DNA of 64,000 bases from Sphaerisporangium rufum (GTDB lineage Bacteria; Actinomycetota; Actinomycetes; Streptosporangiales; Streptosporangiaceae). Of this stretch, positions 51,011-60,761 are shown in pieces (position 1 is the first letter of the stretch; each line of letters starts with the position of its first letter). The notes under the pieces were generated by a model, which saw only the letters and a list, made by a program, of their open reading frames with translations, was not told the DNA's origin and searched no databases. The translations under genes were made by a program, and so were the position numbers. The stretch lies in assembly GCF_016863395.1 (NCBI RefSeq), contig NZ_BOOU01000052.1, positions 62,001-126,000 on the forward strand, in the 5' to 3' direction.

Positions 51011-52609
51011 TCAGTCCCGGGCCAGGGTGGCCTCCTCGAAGTCCAGCTCGCGGGTGACCCGGCGCAGCACCTCGTCGTCGATGCGCCGCTCGTCGCGCAT
51101 GCGCACCAGCACCTCGCGCTCGGCCGCCAGCATCTCGCGGCGCAGCCGCCGGTACAGCGCGCTCGGCGTCTCCTCGCCCTGGGGACCCACCCCGCCGCCG
51201 AGCCGCTCCCAGGCGCCCATGGCCCGGCGCTCGGCGTTGTCGCGCAGCCGGTCCACCACCTCGGCGTGCGTCTCGATGACCCCGTCGCCGGTGAGCTCGT
51301 CCAGCCGGGCCAGCGCGGCGGTGGCCGCCGCCTGCTGGGCCGCCGCCTCGGCCAGGTTGTCCCCGTACACCTCCTGGTCGCCGGAGACCCGCAACCGGCG
51401 GATCAGCATCGGGAACGACAGCCCCTGCACCAGCAGGGTGCCGATGACGACGACGAAGGTCAGGAACAGCAGCAGATCGCGGGCCGGGAAGTCGTCGGGC
51501 AGGCCGAAGGCCGCCGCCAGCGACACCACCCCGCGCATCCCCGCCCAGCCGAGCACCGCCACGTGCGCCGCGGGCGGGCGCGGCTCGCGCTCGCGGATCC
51601 GCCGGGACAGCAGGCGGGGCAGGTAGGCGCCCGGCACCAGCCACACCGCGCGGGCCACCACCACCGCCACGAGCACCGCCACGGCGTACCCGGCCACCCG
51701 CCAGGGGTCCTGGCCGGACAGCCCGCGCAGGATGAGCGGCAGCTGCAGGCCGATCAGCCCGAAGACGACGATCTCCAGGCAGAAGTCGACCACCTTCCAC
51801 ACCGAGTGGGACACCACCCGCATGCCGTACCCGGTGCGGTTCATCCGGTGGCCGAGGAAGACGCCGACCACCACGACCGAGAGCACCCCGGAGGCGTGCA
51901 CCGCCTCGGCGGCCAGGTAGGAGACGAACGGGATCAGCAGCGAGATCGCGCTGCCGACCAGCACGTCGGTCAGCCGGTCCAGCAGCCACCCGCAGGCGTA
52001 CGCCAGGGCCAGGCCGATCGCCAGCCCGGCGCCCGCGGCGTAGGCGAACTGCCCGGCCGCGCCGAGCAGGCTGACGCCCTCCCCCACCATGGCCGCCACC
52101 GCGACCCGGTAGGCGGTCAGCGCGGTGGCGTCGTTGAACAGGCTCTCCCCCACCAGGATGGTGATCACCCGGCGCGGCAGGCCCAGCCGGCGGGCGACCG
52201 CCACCGCCGCCACCGCGTCCGGCGGCGCGACGATGGCGCCGAGGGCGAACGCGGCGGCCAGCGGCAGGTCCGGCACCATGGCGTGCACGAGCAGGCCCAC
52301 CACCGCGGTGCTGAACAGCACCAGGCCGACCGACATCAGCCCCACCGGGCGGCGCACCTCGCGCAGCCGCAGGTAGGAGCTGTCCAGCGCCGCCGAGTAG
52401 AGCAGCGGGGGCAGGAAGACGAGCAGGACCAGCTCGGGGTCCAGCTCGTAGGAGGGCATGCCGGGCATCCGGGCGGACACCAGCCCGATGGCGAGCCCGG
52501 CCACCACCAGCAGCAGCGGCGCCGGCCAGCCCCGCGCGCGGGCGAGCGCGGCGATCGCCAGCGCGACGGCGGGCAGCAGGACGAACTGGATGACGGTGGT
52601 CAGGTGCAT
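51011..52609 (-). CDS. Na+/H+ antiporter, CPA1 family
   Basis: 532 residues: about 12 helices, then a soluble C-terminal helical domain of about 120 residues. The ion-binding region has FALGAIVAPPDAVAAVAV and ESLFNDATALTAYRV (Asn-Asp). The arginine segment GMRGVVSLAAAFGLP is typical of NhaP/NHE-like exchangers. It exchanges Na+ or K+ for H+. ATG 52609 is chosen; a longer frame overlaps the next gene and lacks support. Confidence 0.92.
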   Translation of the reverse strand: MHLTTVIQFVLLPAVALAIAALARARGWPAPLLLVVAGLAIGLVSARMPGMPSYELDPELVLLVFLPPLLYSAALDSSYLRLREVRRPVGLMSVGLVLFSTAVVGLLVHAMVPDLPLAAAFALGAIVAPPDAVAAVAVARRLGLPRRVITILVGESLFNDATALTAYRVAVAAMVGEGVSLLGAAGQFAYAAGAGLAIGLALAYACGWLLDRLTDVLVGSAISLLIPFVSYLAAEAVHASGVLSVVVVGVFLGHRMNRTGYGMRVVSHSVWKVVDFCLEIVVFGLIGLQLPLILRGLSGQDPWRVAGYAVAVLVAVVVARAVWLVPGAYLPRLLSRRIREREPRPPAAHVAVLGWAGMRGVVSLAAAFGLPDDFPARDLLLFLTFVVVIGTLLVQGLSFPMLIRRLRVSGDQEVYGDNLAEAAAQQAAATAALARLDELTGDGVIETHAEVVDRLRDNAERRAMGAWERLGGGVGPQGEETPSALYRRLRREMLAAEREVLVRMRDERRIDDEVLRRVTRELDFEEATLARD

Positions 52610-52756
52610 CTAACCCCGAACGTGGGCGGCGGGCCGGCCGGCGGCCCGGGCGGGCGGAACGACACGAGGATACGTCCCGGCCGAACGCCATCGGCAATCA
52701 CCGGCCCTGCCTGACCATCGGCCCCGCTCACCACCGGCGGCGGAACCCCGGAGGGG

Positions 52757-54307
52757 TCACCAGTCGGGGTCGTCGGACCTCCGGCGCGGGCGGGCACGAC
52801 GGCCGCCGCCCTCCGGGCGCACCCGCTCGCCGGTGCTGTACATCGGGTCGGGCGCGCCGGGCTGCGGCGCGCGGGCACCCAGGCCGAGCGGGTCGGCCGG
52901 GTCGACCCCCGACGGCGGGGCGGTGCGGGCCGCCCAGTCGTAGGTGTCGGACTCGCGGTAGCCGGTGTCGGGCTGCTGGCCGTAGGGCAGGGAGTCGTTC
53001 ACGATGAGGTTCTCCCGGGGCACCGCGTCCCGGTGGCCGTTGCCGTACCCGTCGCCCGCGCCGTACCCGCCGGCCGGCGGGTAGTCCTGCCCGGCGCCGT
53101 AGGCCGGCTGGGCGGAGTAGTCAAGCGGCGGGGTGCCGTAGTCGCCGGCGGCGTACCGGTCGTCCGGCCGCCGCAGGCTCGGATCGGTGTCGGCCCGCCC
53201 GTAGGATTCGCGGCCGGGTCCGGCGGGCCCGTAGCCGGCCGGCGCGGTGTAGTCGGCGGTGACGCCGTGGTCCCCGCCGGAGGCGTAGTCCGCGCCCCCG
53301 AGACCCGCGCCGCCGCGGCCGTACTCGGCGGTGACCCCGTAGTCGGCGGGGACCCGGTAGTCGCCGGTCGCGCCGTAGTCGGGCGCGGGATGCTCGCCGG
53401 TCGCGCCGTGGTCACCGCCGTGGCCCCGCCCGCCCCGGTGCTCGCGGGCCGGCGGGTAGGCGGCGGCCGGCACGCCTTCGCCGGGGAAGGCGTAGCCGGT
53501 GGGCGGCGTGCTCTCGAAGTTGGTGTGGTCGGCGAGCGGCGCGGCCTGCTGCGCGCCGGTCTCCGGCATCTGGTGCGACACCTGCGGGGGGACCAGGCCG
53601 AGGGCCGGCTCGGGCCGGGCCGGGTGGCCGTGGTGGGCCGCCGCCAGGCCGGGATGGCCGGGGACGCCGGCGTCCGGCCGCTCCTGCGGCCCGCGCTCGC
53701 GGCGCCCGGCACGGCCGGGCTCGCCGCGCGCCGGCCGCGGGCCGGAGGCGACCAGCTTGTCGGCCACCGGCGCGGTGCCCCGCGCGACCAGCACGTCGTT
53801 GGGCCCGAGCGCCGCGGCGGGCACCTGCTCCTCCCGGCCGTAGGGCTCGTCCTGGTCGTAAGGCTCATCCTGGTCGTAGGGGCCGGGCCGGCCGTAGTGC
53901 TCGTGGCCGGCGGGCTCGTCCTCGTCGTAGGGGTCGTCGGGATAGGCGAGCGCCTGGGTGTACTCGCCCTCGTCCTCCTCGCCGGTCTCGCCGCCCGGGC
54001 GGGCGTACTGGCCGGTGCCCGGGTAGTCGGAGTAGCCGTCCTCGGCGCCGGCCTCCTCGGCGTAGTCCTCCTCGCCCTCGGCGTACTCGCCGCCGGCCTC
54101 CGCGTACCCCTCGTCGAGGGTGTCGAGGAGCCGGCCGACGTCGTCCATGGGCATCCGGAAACTGGCGGTGCACATCTCGCCTCGCCACAGGCTGAGCACG
54201 AGGGTGCCGTCGTGCCAGGTGACCCTGAGCACGCGCTCCTGGCCCCGGGCGTCGAAGAACACCTCACCGAACGATGGCAGTGGGACAACTTCCGACATGG
54301 CAGACAT
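52757..54307 (-). CDS. Tyrosine- and glycine-rich disordered protein with small N-terminal domain
   Basis: 516 residues. Residues 1-68 look folded (beta-rich, EVFFDARGQERVLRVTWHDGTLVLSLWRGE, then a helix). The rest is disordered: an acidic, Tyr-rich stretch to about 150 (EGYAEAGGEYAEGEEDYAE), a Pro/Arg stretch, and about 200 residues of DYG/GYG-type repeats, ending in a basic tail. No named family is recognised. Two adjacent ATG starts (54307, 54298) are possible. It is divergent from the DinG gene across 281 bp, which holds nothing else I can support. Confidence 0.8.
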   Translation of the reverse strand: MSAMSEVVPLPSFGEVFFDARGQERVLRVTWHDGTLVLSLWRGEMCTASFRMPMDDVGRLLDTLDEGYAEAGGEYAEGEEDYAEEAGAEDGYSDYPGTGQYARPGGETGEEDEGEYTQALAYPDDPYDEDEPAGHEHYGRPGPYDQDEPYDQDEPYGREEQVPAAALGPNDVLVARGTAPVADKLVASGPRPARGEPGRAGRRERGPQERPDAGVPGHPGLAAAHHGHPARPEPALGLVPPQVSHQMPETGAQQAAPLADHTNFESTPPTGYAFPGEGVPAAAYPPAREHRGGRGHGGDHGATGEHPAPDYGATGDYRVPADYGVTAEYGRGGAGLGGADYASGGDHGVTADYTAPAGYGPAGPGRESYGRADTDPSLRRPDDRYAAGDYGTPPLDYSAQPAYGAGQDYPPAGGYGAGDGYGNGHRDAVPRENLIVNDSLPYGQQPDTGYRESDTYDWAARTAPPSGVDPADPLGLGARAPQPGAPDPMYSTGERVRPEGGGRRARPRRRSDDPDW

Positions 54308-54574
54308 CGTCGCTTCAACCAGCCTTATTCGTCCACTCGACCAAGGAACCCTACCGAACCATGCTCGTCGCCATCATCACGATCCCGCAGGCCACCCGCG
54401 CGGGCGGCCCGTGGAACGGACGGCCGACCGGCAGGTCATCGTTGACCCCCCTGGACCCGATCCCCGCAAGTCTGCCATGGGAACCACCGCCCGGGATCCG
54501 GAATGCCGAGATCAACCCGTAACGCACCGCGGGTCGGCCCGCCGCTCCGGGCCCGACGACCCCGCCGCGGCCGG

Positions 54575-54580
54575 TAGCGT
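54575..54580 (+). promoter_or_regulatory. -10 hexamer TAGCGT, leaderless promoter for DinG-type helicase
   Basis: TAGCGT ends eight bases before GTG 54589; there is no Shine-Dalgarno. Confidence 0.5.
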
Positions 54581-54588
54581 TGCATGCC

Positions 54589-56994
54589 GTGCTCGACGAC
54601 TCTCCCAGCGCCACCGGCGACGCCCTCGACGAGATCCTCGACGACACCGGGGAGGGCCCCGGCGCGCGCGGCCGGGGGTCCGGCCACGACGGTTCCGCCG
54701 TGACGGAGGCCCACCGGTCCCCGGAGCCCGCCGGCTCCGGCGAATCGGCCGAGTCCGCCGAGTCCCCGGCCACCGGCGACACCGAAGACTTCGACGACAC
54801 CGACGACTTCGAGGCCGAGGACGCCGAGGAGGACGACCTGCCGCCGCTCGAGCGGCTGCTGGCCGCCGCGGTCGCCGCGGTGGGCGGCACCGAGCGGCCC
54901 GGCCAGGTCACCATGGCCCGGGCGGTGCGCGACGCCATCGAGCACGACGAGCATGTGGCGGTCCAGGCCGGCACCGGCACCGGCAAGTCGCTGGCCTACC
55001 TGGTGCCCGCGCTCCGGCACGCCATCGAGTCCGACAGCGCGGTGGTGGTCTCCACCGCGACCATCGCCCTGCAGCGCCAGCTGGTCGACCGTGACCTGCC
55101 GCGGCTGGCCGGGGCGCTGGGCGACCTGCTCCCGCATGAGCCGCAGTTCGCCATCCTCAAGGGAAGGCGAAACTATCTTTGCCGCTACAAGGCGAGCGCC
55201 GGCTGGCCCGAGGAGGAGGACGCCCAGCTGTTCGATCCGCGCGAGGTCGGCGCGACCGGCCGGATGGTGCAGCGCATCCAGGAGTGGGCCGAGACCACCG
55301 AGACCGGCGACCGCGACGAGCTGGTGCCGGGGGTGAGCGAGCAGGCGTGGCGGCAGTTCTCGGTCAGCGCCAGGGAGTGCCTGGGCGCCTCGCGCTGCCC
55401 GAGCGGCGCGGAGTGCTTCGCCGAGCAGGCCAGGGAGCGGGCCGGCAACGTCGACGTGGTGGTCACCAACCACGCGCTGCTCGCCATCGACGCGATGGAG
55501 GAGTTCGCCGTGCTGCCCGAGCACGACGTCGTGGTGGTGGACGAGGCGCACGAGCTGGTGGACCGGGTCACCGGGGTGGTGACCGCCGAGCTGTCCGACA
55601 CCGCCGTCTCGGTCGCGGTGCGCCGGGTCGGCCGGCTGATCGAACAGGCGGTCGCCGACCGGCTGCAGGAGGCCGGCGAGGACCTCAAGGCGCTGCTGTC
55701 GGCCGCCCCCGCCGGGCGGCTCGACCAGCTTCCCCAGGTGCTCGGCGTCACACTGACCGTGCTGCGCGACGCGGCGGCCGCCTGCCTGACCGCGATGGGC
55801 CCGCGCGACTCCCGCGGCGGCCGGGACGACCCGGAGCAGGCCGGGCAGCGCAAGGCCGCGTTCACCGCCCTGGACGAGGTGCACGACACCGCGCAGCGCA
55901 TCCTCGAGGCCTTCGGCGGCGACTCCGAGGTCGACCGGGCCGAGGTGGTGTGGCTGGAGGCGGCGACCGACCGCCGGCCCGCGACGTTGAAGGTGGCGCC
56001 GCTCAGCGTGGGCGGCATGCTGCGCGACCGGTTGTTCGCCGACCGCACGGTCATCCTGACCAGCGCCACCCTCGCCCTCGGCGGCACCTTCGAGGGCATG
56101 GCCCGCCAGTGGGGCCTCGGCCCGCCCGCCCCGGACGCCCCCGGCGGCACGGAGCCGGCACCGGGCGGCACCGGTCCGGCGGATTCCGCCGCCGCGAAGG
56201 ACGCCGCGAACAACGGCACGGACGACGGCGCGGACGACGGCGCGGACGACGGCGCGGACGACGGCGCGGACGACGGCGGCGACGATGAAGGGGACGGCGC
56301 ACGGGGGGCGGCGGCGCGCGGCGCCAAGGCCTGGCGCGGGCTGGACGTCGGCTCGCCCTTCGACCACGCGCGCAGCGGCATCCTGTACGTCGCGGCGCAC
56401 CTGCCGCAGCCCGGCCGCGACGGCCTGCCCAAGGAGTACCTGGACGAGATCGCCGAGCTGATCGAGGCGGCCGGCGGCCGCACCCTGGGCCTGTTCTCCT
56501 CGATGCGCGCCGCCCGGGCCGCCACCGACGCGCTGCGCGACCGGCTGTCGGCCCCGCTGCTGTGCCAGGGCGACGACTCCACCTCGCAGCTGGTCAAGCA
56601 GTTCGCCGAGGACCCGGCCACCTGCCTGTTCGGCACCCTGTCGCTCTGGCAGGGCGTGGACGTGCCCGGGCCGTCGCTCAGCCTGGTGATCATCGATCGC
56701 ATCCCGTTCCCCCGGCCGGACGACCCGCTGGCCTCGGCCCGGCAGCGGCACGTCGCGGCGCGCGGCGGCAACGGCTTCATGTCGGTGGCCGCCACCCATG
56801 CCGCGCTGCTGCTGGCGCAGGGCGCCGGCCGGCTGCTGCGCTCCCAGCACGACCGGGGCGTGGTGGCCGTGCTGGACCCGCGCTTCGCCACCGCCCGGTA
56901 CGGCTCGTTCCTGCGCGCCTCGCTGCCGCCGTTCTGGGCGACGACCGACCCCGCGAAGGTCCGCGCCGCGCTGCGCCGCCTCACCGCGTCCTGA
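54589..56994 (+). CDS. DinG/XPD-type ATP-dependent DNA helicase with Fe-S cluster
   Basis: 801 residues. An acidic N-tail of about 85 residues precedes Walker A AGTGTGKS, four Cys for a [4Fe-4S] cluster (NYLC near 196; ECLG, SRCP, AEC near 263-275), DEAH box VVDEAHELVD, and the C-terminal helicase motifs (FGTLSLWQGVDVPGPSL, QGAGRLLRSQ). It unwinds DNA 5' to 3' and is expected to aid repair or R-loop removal. An insertion near 545 carries the 12-bp tandem repeat coding for GADD. GTG 54589 is chosen from promoter spacing; TTG 54580 is the alternative. Confidence 0.92.
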   Translation: MLDDSPSATGDALDEILDDTGEGPGARGRGSGHDGSAVTEAHRSPEPAGSGESAESAESPATGDTEDFDDTDDFEAEDAEEDDLPPLERLLAAAVAAVGGTERPGQVTMARAVRDAIEHDEHVAVQAGTGTGKSLAYLVPALRHAIESDSAVVVSTATIALQRQLVDRDLPRLAGALGDLLPHEPQFAILKGRRNYLCRYKASAGWPEEEDAQLFDPREVGATGRMVQRIQEWAETTETGDRDELVPGVSEQAWRQFSVSARECLGASRCPSGAECFAEQARERAGNVDVVVTNHALLAIDAMEEFAVLPEHDVVVVDEAHELVDRVTGVVTAELSDTAVSVAVRRVGRLIEQAVADRLQEAGEDLKALLSAAPAGRLDQLPQVLGVTLTVLRDAAAACLTAMGPRDSRGGRDDPEQAGQRKAAFTALDEVHDTAQRILEAFGGDSEVDRAEVVWLEAATDRRPATLKVAPLSVGGMLRDRLFADRTVILTSATLALGGTFEGMARQWGLGPPAPDAPGGTEPAPGGTGPADSAAAKDAANNGTDDGADDGADDGADDGADDGGDDEGDGARGAAARGAKAWRGLDVGSPFDHARSGILYVAAHLPQPGRDGLPKEYLDEIAELIEAAGGRTLGLFSSMRAARAATDALRDRLSAPLLCQGDDSTSQLVKQFAEDPATCLFGTLSLWQGVDVPGPSLSLVIIDRIPFPRPDDPLASARQRHVAARGGNGFMSVAATHAALLLAQGAGRLLRSQHDRGVVAVLDPRFATARYGSFLRASLPPFWATTDPAKVRAALRRLTAS
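56221..56280 (+). repeat. 12-bp coding tandem repeat, five copies
   Basis: Unit GACGACGGCGCG four times plus one diverged copy, encoding Asp-Asp-Gly-Ala repeats in an acidic loop of the helicase. Copy number may vary by slippage. Confidence 0.9.
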
Positions 56995-57208
56995 CCCGCG
57001 CGGCCGCCGTACCCGGCGACGCCATCCGGCTGGGGCAGGCAGGGCCGGCGGTCTCCGAGATCAGGTCGCCGTCCGCGTCGACGCCATCCGGACCCGCGGT
57101 CCGACCGGACGGCGTGACGGGACGGCTCGGGCCGGGCGCAACAAAGCGCCGGCGGGTCGCAACGTTCGCCGGTACCGGCGGGCGGGCCCGGCGCGCGAGC
57201 CTGGCCGC

Positions 57209-58870
57209 ATGTTCGCACCCAGACCCCTTGCCCGGCTGCTGGCACTGCTCGCCGCCGGCTGCCTGACCACCGCCGCCGGCGTCCCGCCGGCCACCGCCGC
57301 CCCGACCGGCGCCCCGACCGGCGCCCCGACCGGCGCCCCGACCGGCGCCCCGAGCGCTTCCCTGGACGGGCCGGTCGTCCGGCTGGACGCGGGCCGGATC
57401 CGCGGCCTGGACGACGGCACGGTCCGCACCTTCGCCGGGATCCCGTTCGCGCGGCCGCCGGTGGGCGCGCTGCGCTGGACCGACCCGGTGCCGCCCGCGC
57501 CTTGGACCGGCGTGGCCGGCGCGACCAGGCCCGGCGCGCAGTGCCCGCAGCTGGCGTCGGGCAAGCCGGCCGGCGCCGAGGACTGCCTCTATCTCAACGT
57601 CACCGCACCGTCCCGGCCGGCGCGCGGGCCGCGGCCGGTGATGGTGTGGCTGCACGGCGGCGGCTACACCACCGGCGGCGGCGACCTGTACGGCGCCCGC
57701 CGGCTGGCCGGCCAGGGCGACGTCGTCGTCGTGACGCCCAACTACCGGCTCGGCGCGTTCGGCTACCTGGCGCTGCCCGGGCTCGCCGGCTCGGGCACGT
57801 TCGGGCTGGCCGACCAGGTCGAGGCGCTGCGCTGGGTGCGCCGCAACGCGGCCGCCTTCGGCGGCGACCCGGGCAACGTGACGCTGTTCGGAGAGTCGGC
57901 CGGCGGGATGAGCACCTGCGCGCTGCTCACCTCGCCCGCGCTGCGCGGGCTGGCCGCCAAGGCGATCATCCAGTCCGGGTCGTGCCTGCTGGACTGGGTG
58001 AGCGGCACCTACGTCCCGATCCCCGGCATCCCGCCGATCCGGCCCTACAGCCCGCTCGCCGGCAGCGAGGAGACCGGGCTGTCGGCGGCCGGACAACTCG
58101 GCTGCGCCAAGGGCGCGGAGCTGGCGTGCCTGCGGGCCAAGCCGGTCGCCGAGCTGATGAAGGTCAACGACGGCTTCGCCTCCAACCTCGCCTACGGCAC
58201 GCCGCTGCTCCCGCTCGACCCGGCCCGGGCGCTGCGCGCCGGGCGATTCGCCCGGATACCGGTGATATCGGGCGGCAACCGCGACGAGGCCACCGGCTTC
58301 GTCGCCGGCGTCGCCCAGGCCGGGTACCCGGTGACGGCGGAGAACTACCCGAAGCTGATCGAGGGGGCGTTCGGGGAGCACGCGGACGCCGTGGCCCGGG
58401 AGTATCCGCTGCGGGACTTCGCCTCGCCCGGCCAGGCGTGGGCGGCGATCAGCACCGACCGGGCCTGGGCCTGCCCGACCCTGGCCGGTGACCGGGCGCT
58501 GGCCGCCCGGACCACCGTGTACGCCTACGAGTTCGCCGACGAGCACGCGCCGAACGTCAGCGGGGTGACCGCCGATTTCCCGCTGGGCGCCCAGCACGCG
58601 AGCGAGCTGCCGTACCTGTTCGACCTGGGCGGGCGGCCGTGGCACGCCATGACGGCCGGGCAGTGGCGGCTGGCCGGGCAGATGATCGGCTACTGGACGT
58701 CGTTCGCCCGCACCGGCCGGCCGCGGGCCGCGGGGGCGCCCGCCTGGCCGGCCTTCACCGGGCCGGGCGGGCCGCTGCTGAGCATGCGCCCGGCCGACCA
58801 GGGCGGAATCGGGCCGGCCCGCTACCGCCAGGAGCACCGCTGCGGCTTCTGGGCCGGGCTGGGCGGCTGA
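57209..58870 (+). CDS. Secreted carboxylesterase, type B
   Basis: 553 residues. Signal peptide, then a four-copy TGAP linker and the esterase domain. Catalytic Ser in FGESAGGMS, Glu in GGNRDEATGF, and His in QHASELPYLF; oxyanion-hole HGGGY. The Cys pattern (CPQL...EDCLYLN) is typical of family B esterases. It should hydrolyse carboxyl esters outside the cell. The ATG at 57209 begins the signal peptide; the frame is open further upstream but that part overlaps the helicase tail. Confidence 0.92.
   Translation: MFAPRPLARLLALLAAGCLTTAAGVPPATAAPTGAPTGAPTGAPTGAPSASLDGPVVRLDAGRIRGLDDGTVRTFAGIPFARPPVGALRWTDPVPPAPWTGVAGATRPGAQCPQLASGKPAGAEDCLYLNVTAPSRPARGPRPVMVWLHGGGYTTGGGDLYGARRLAGQGDVVVVTPNYRLGAFGYLALPGLAGSGTFGLADQVEALRWVRRNAAAFGGDPGNVTLFGESAGGMSTCALLTSPALRGLAAKAIIQSGSCLLDWVSGTYVPIPGIPPIRPYSPLAGSEETGLSAAGQLGCAKGAELACLRAKPVAELMKVNDGFASNLAYGTPLLPLDPARALRAGRFARIPVISGGNRDEATGFVAGVAQAGYPVTAENYPKLIEGAFGEHADAVAREYPLRDFASPGQAWAAISTDRAWACPTLAGDRALAARTTVYAYEFADEHAPNVSGVTADFPLGAQHASELPYLFDLGGRPWHAMTAGQWRLAGQMIGYWTSFARTGRPRAAGAPAWPAFTGPGGPLLSMRPADQGGIGPARYRQEHRCGFWAGLGG
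57305..57352 (+). repeat. 12-bp coding tandem repeat, four copies
   Basis: Unit ACCGGCGCCCCG repeated exactly four times, encoding a Thr-Gly-Ala-Pro linker just after the esterase signal peptide. Confidence 0.9.
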
Positions 58871-58895
58871 CCGTGCGGCCGTACCTGCCGGCGGC

Positions 58896-58901
58896 TACCG
58901 T
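58896..58901 (+). promoter_or_regulatory. -10 hexamer TACCGT, leaderless promoter
   Basis: TACCGT ends six bases before GTG 58908. Confidence 0.5.
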
Positions 58902-58907
58902 GCAAGC

Positions 58908-59576
58908 GTGATCCGCGTGCTGCTCGCCGACGACGATCCGATGGTCCGCCGCCATCTGCGCGCGATCCTGGGTTCCGGCCCGGGGATCGAGGTCGCCGGC
59001 GAGGCCCGGGACGGGGCCGAGGCGGTCGAGGAGGTCCTGCGCCACCGGCCGGACGTGGTGCTGATGGACCTGCGGATGCCCGGCGTGGACGGCATCACCG
59101 CCACCCGCGAGATCATGGCCCTCGCCGGCCCGCCCGCGGTCATCGCGCTCACCACGTTCGACTCCGGCGAACACGTGCTCGGCGCGCTGGAGGCGGGGGC
59201 GGCGGGCTTCCTGGTGAAGACCACCCCCGCCGAGGACCTGCTCGACCTGGTCCGGGTCGCCGCCGCCGGGCACGTGGTGATGTCGCCGGGCGTGACGCGC
59301 CGGCTGCTCGCCCGGTCCGCCCAGGGCGACCTGCGGCGGGAGACCGCGCGGACACGGGTCGCCGGGCTGGCCGAACGCGAGCGGGAGGTGCTCGCCTGCC
59401 TCGGCGAGGGGCTGACCAACGCCGAGATCGCGCGGCGGCTGTTCCTGTCGGAGACCACCGTGCGCAGCTACGTCTCCCGCCTGCTCGTCAAGCTCGATCT
59501 GGCGCACCGCACGCAGGCCGCCCTGCTCGCCCACCAGGCCGGGCTCCTCGGCGAGCCCGGCGGACCGGAGAGATGA
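58908..59576 (+). CDS. Two-component response regulator, NarL/FixJ type
   Basis: 222 residues. Receiver domain with the acidic pocket DDD near residues 8-10, the phospho-acceptor Asp in VVLMDLRMPG, conserved Thr in ALTTF and Lys in FLVKTT. The C-terminal LuxR-type helix-turn-helix reads LAEREREVLACLGEGLTNAEIARRLFLSETTVRSYVS. The kinase starts three bases after its stop. Target genes unknown. Confidence 0.93.
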   Translation: MIRVLLADDDPMVRRHLRAILGSGPGIEVAGEARDGAEAVEEVLRHRPDVVLMDLRMPGVDGITATREIMALAGPPAVIALTTFDSGEHVLGALEAGAAGFLVKTTPAEDLLDLVRVAAAGHVVMSPGVTRRLLARSAQGDLRRETARTRVAGLAEREREVLACLGEGLTNAEIARRLFLSETTVRSYVSRLLVKLDLAHRTQAALLAHQAGLLGEPGGPER

Positions 59577-59579
59577 TCC

Positions 59580-60761
59580 GTGCGATTCCGGGGGATCCGG
59601 CCGGGCCGGCCACTGCTGACCGGCCGCGACCGCCGGGTGACGCTGCTGGCCGCCACCGGCGTGGCCGTCTCGTGCGCCGCCGTGCAGATCATCGTGTTCG
59701 CCGGCGACGGCCCGCTGCCGGAACTGGCGCTGAACCTGCTGCTGGACGCCTGCCTGCCGCTGGTCGTCCGCCTGCCGCGCACGGTCGGGACGCTGGCGGT
59801 CGCGGTCACCGCGCTGCTCGCGCTCGCCGGCGGCCCGGCACCGCCGGCCGCGGCCTCGCTGGTGGTGTCGTTTCTGGTGTACGTGCTGCCGTGGCGGCAG
59901 GCGTTCGCGTTCGCGGCCGTGCTGGCGATCCCGGCGATCCCGCTGTGGGCGCCGAGCTGGCCCCGCGTGTACGTCGCACTGTCGGCCACCGCGCTGCCCG
60001 CGCTGGTCGCGCTCTACCTGCGGACCAGGGTCGAGCTGCTGCGCGCGCTGCACCGCCGGGCCGAGCTGGCCGACGCCGAGCGCCGGCTGCTCGCCGAGCG
60101 CGCCGAGACCGCCGAGCGCCGGCGGCTGGCGGCCGAGCTGCACGACATCGTCACCCACCACGTCACCGAGATCGTGCTGCACGCCGACGCGCTGCGCGTT
60201 ACCACCGCCGACGCCGAAGCCCGCGCCGCCGCCGAGCACATCCGGCGGGCCGGCACCCGCACCCTCACCGAGCTGGGCGATCTCATGCGGGTGGTCACCA
60301 CCGGGGCCCGGCCGGTGCCGGCGCCGCGCGCCGGATATCACACCGACGACGACACCGGCGGCGACCTGTCCGCGCTGGCCGCGGCCGACGGGGCGGAGCT
60401 GGCGGTGCGCGGCGACCCGGCGACGGTGCCCGCGGTGGTGGCGCGCGCGGTGTACCGGGTCGTGCAGGAGTCGCTCACCAACGCCCGCAAGCACGCCCCC
60501 GGCGCGCCGGTCACCGTCGCGGTGGCCTACCCGGGCGGGCGGGCCGAGGTCGAGGTGCGCAACGACCGGCCGGCCCGCGGCCCGGACCCGGCGCTGGCCG
60601 GGTCGGGCTCGGGGATGGGGCTGGCCGGGCTGCACCGGCGGGTGACCCTGCTCGGCGGCACCTTCCACGCCGGGCCGGACGGCACCGGCGGCTTCGCGGT
60701 CCGCGCCACCGTCCCCGCCGGCGGCGCCGCTCAGGACGGGGGCGGGCCCGGCGCGGGGTAG
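59580..60761 (+). CDS. Sensor histidine kinase (DesK-like)
   Basis: 393 residues. Four to five N-terminal membrane helices with little exposed loop, then a coiled-coil and HisKA_3 box RRRLAAELHDIVTHHVTEI (phospho-accepting His), and an HATPase with N-box QESLTNARKHA and Gly-rich GSGSGMGLAGL. Short outer loops suggest it senses the membrane itself. GTG 59580 has GGAGAG seven bases upstream, coupled to the regulator. Its last 31 bp overlap the opposing SGNH gene. Confidence 0.92.
   Translation: MRFRGIRPGRPLLTGRDRRVTLLAATGVAVSCAAVQIIVFAGDGPLPELALNLLLDACLPLVVRLPRTVGTLAVAVTALLALAGGPAPPAAASLVVSFLVYVLPWRQAFAFAAVLAIPAIPLWAPSWPRVYVALSATALPALVALYLRTRVELLRALHRRAELADAERRLLAERAETAERRRLAAELHDIVTHHVTEIVLHADALRVTTADAEARAAAEHIRRAGTRTLTELGDLMRVVTTGARPVPAPRAGYHTDDDTGGDLSALAAADGAELAVRGDPATVPAVVARAVYRVVQESLTNARKHAPGAPVTVAVAYPGGRAEVEVRNDRPARGPDPALAGSGSGMGLAGLHRRVTLLGGTFHAGPDGTGGFAVRATVPAGGAAQDGGGPGAG

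Noticed and set aside
54274-54522. 82-residue plus-strand frame between the disordered protein and the helicase
   Set aside because: It overlaps the divergent gene's 5' end, has no ribosome site and no recognisable features.
56051-56302. Arg/Pro-rich minus-strand frame across the helicase repeat
   Set aside because: A by-product of the 12-bp repeat read on the other strand.
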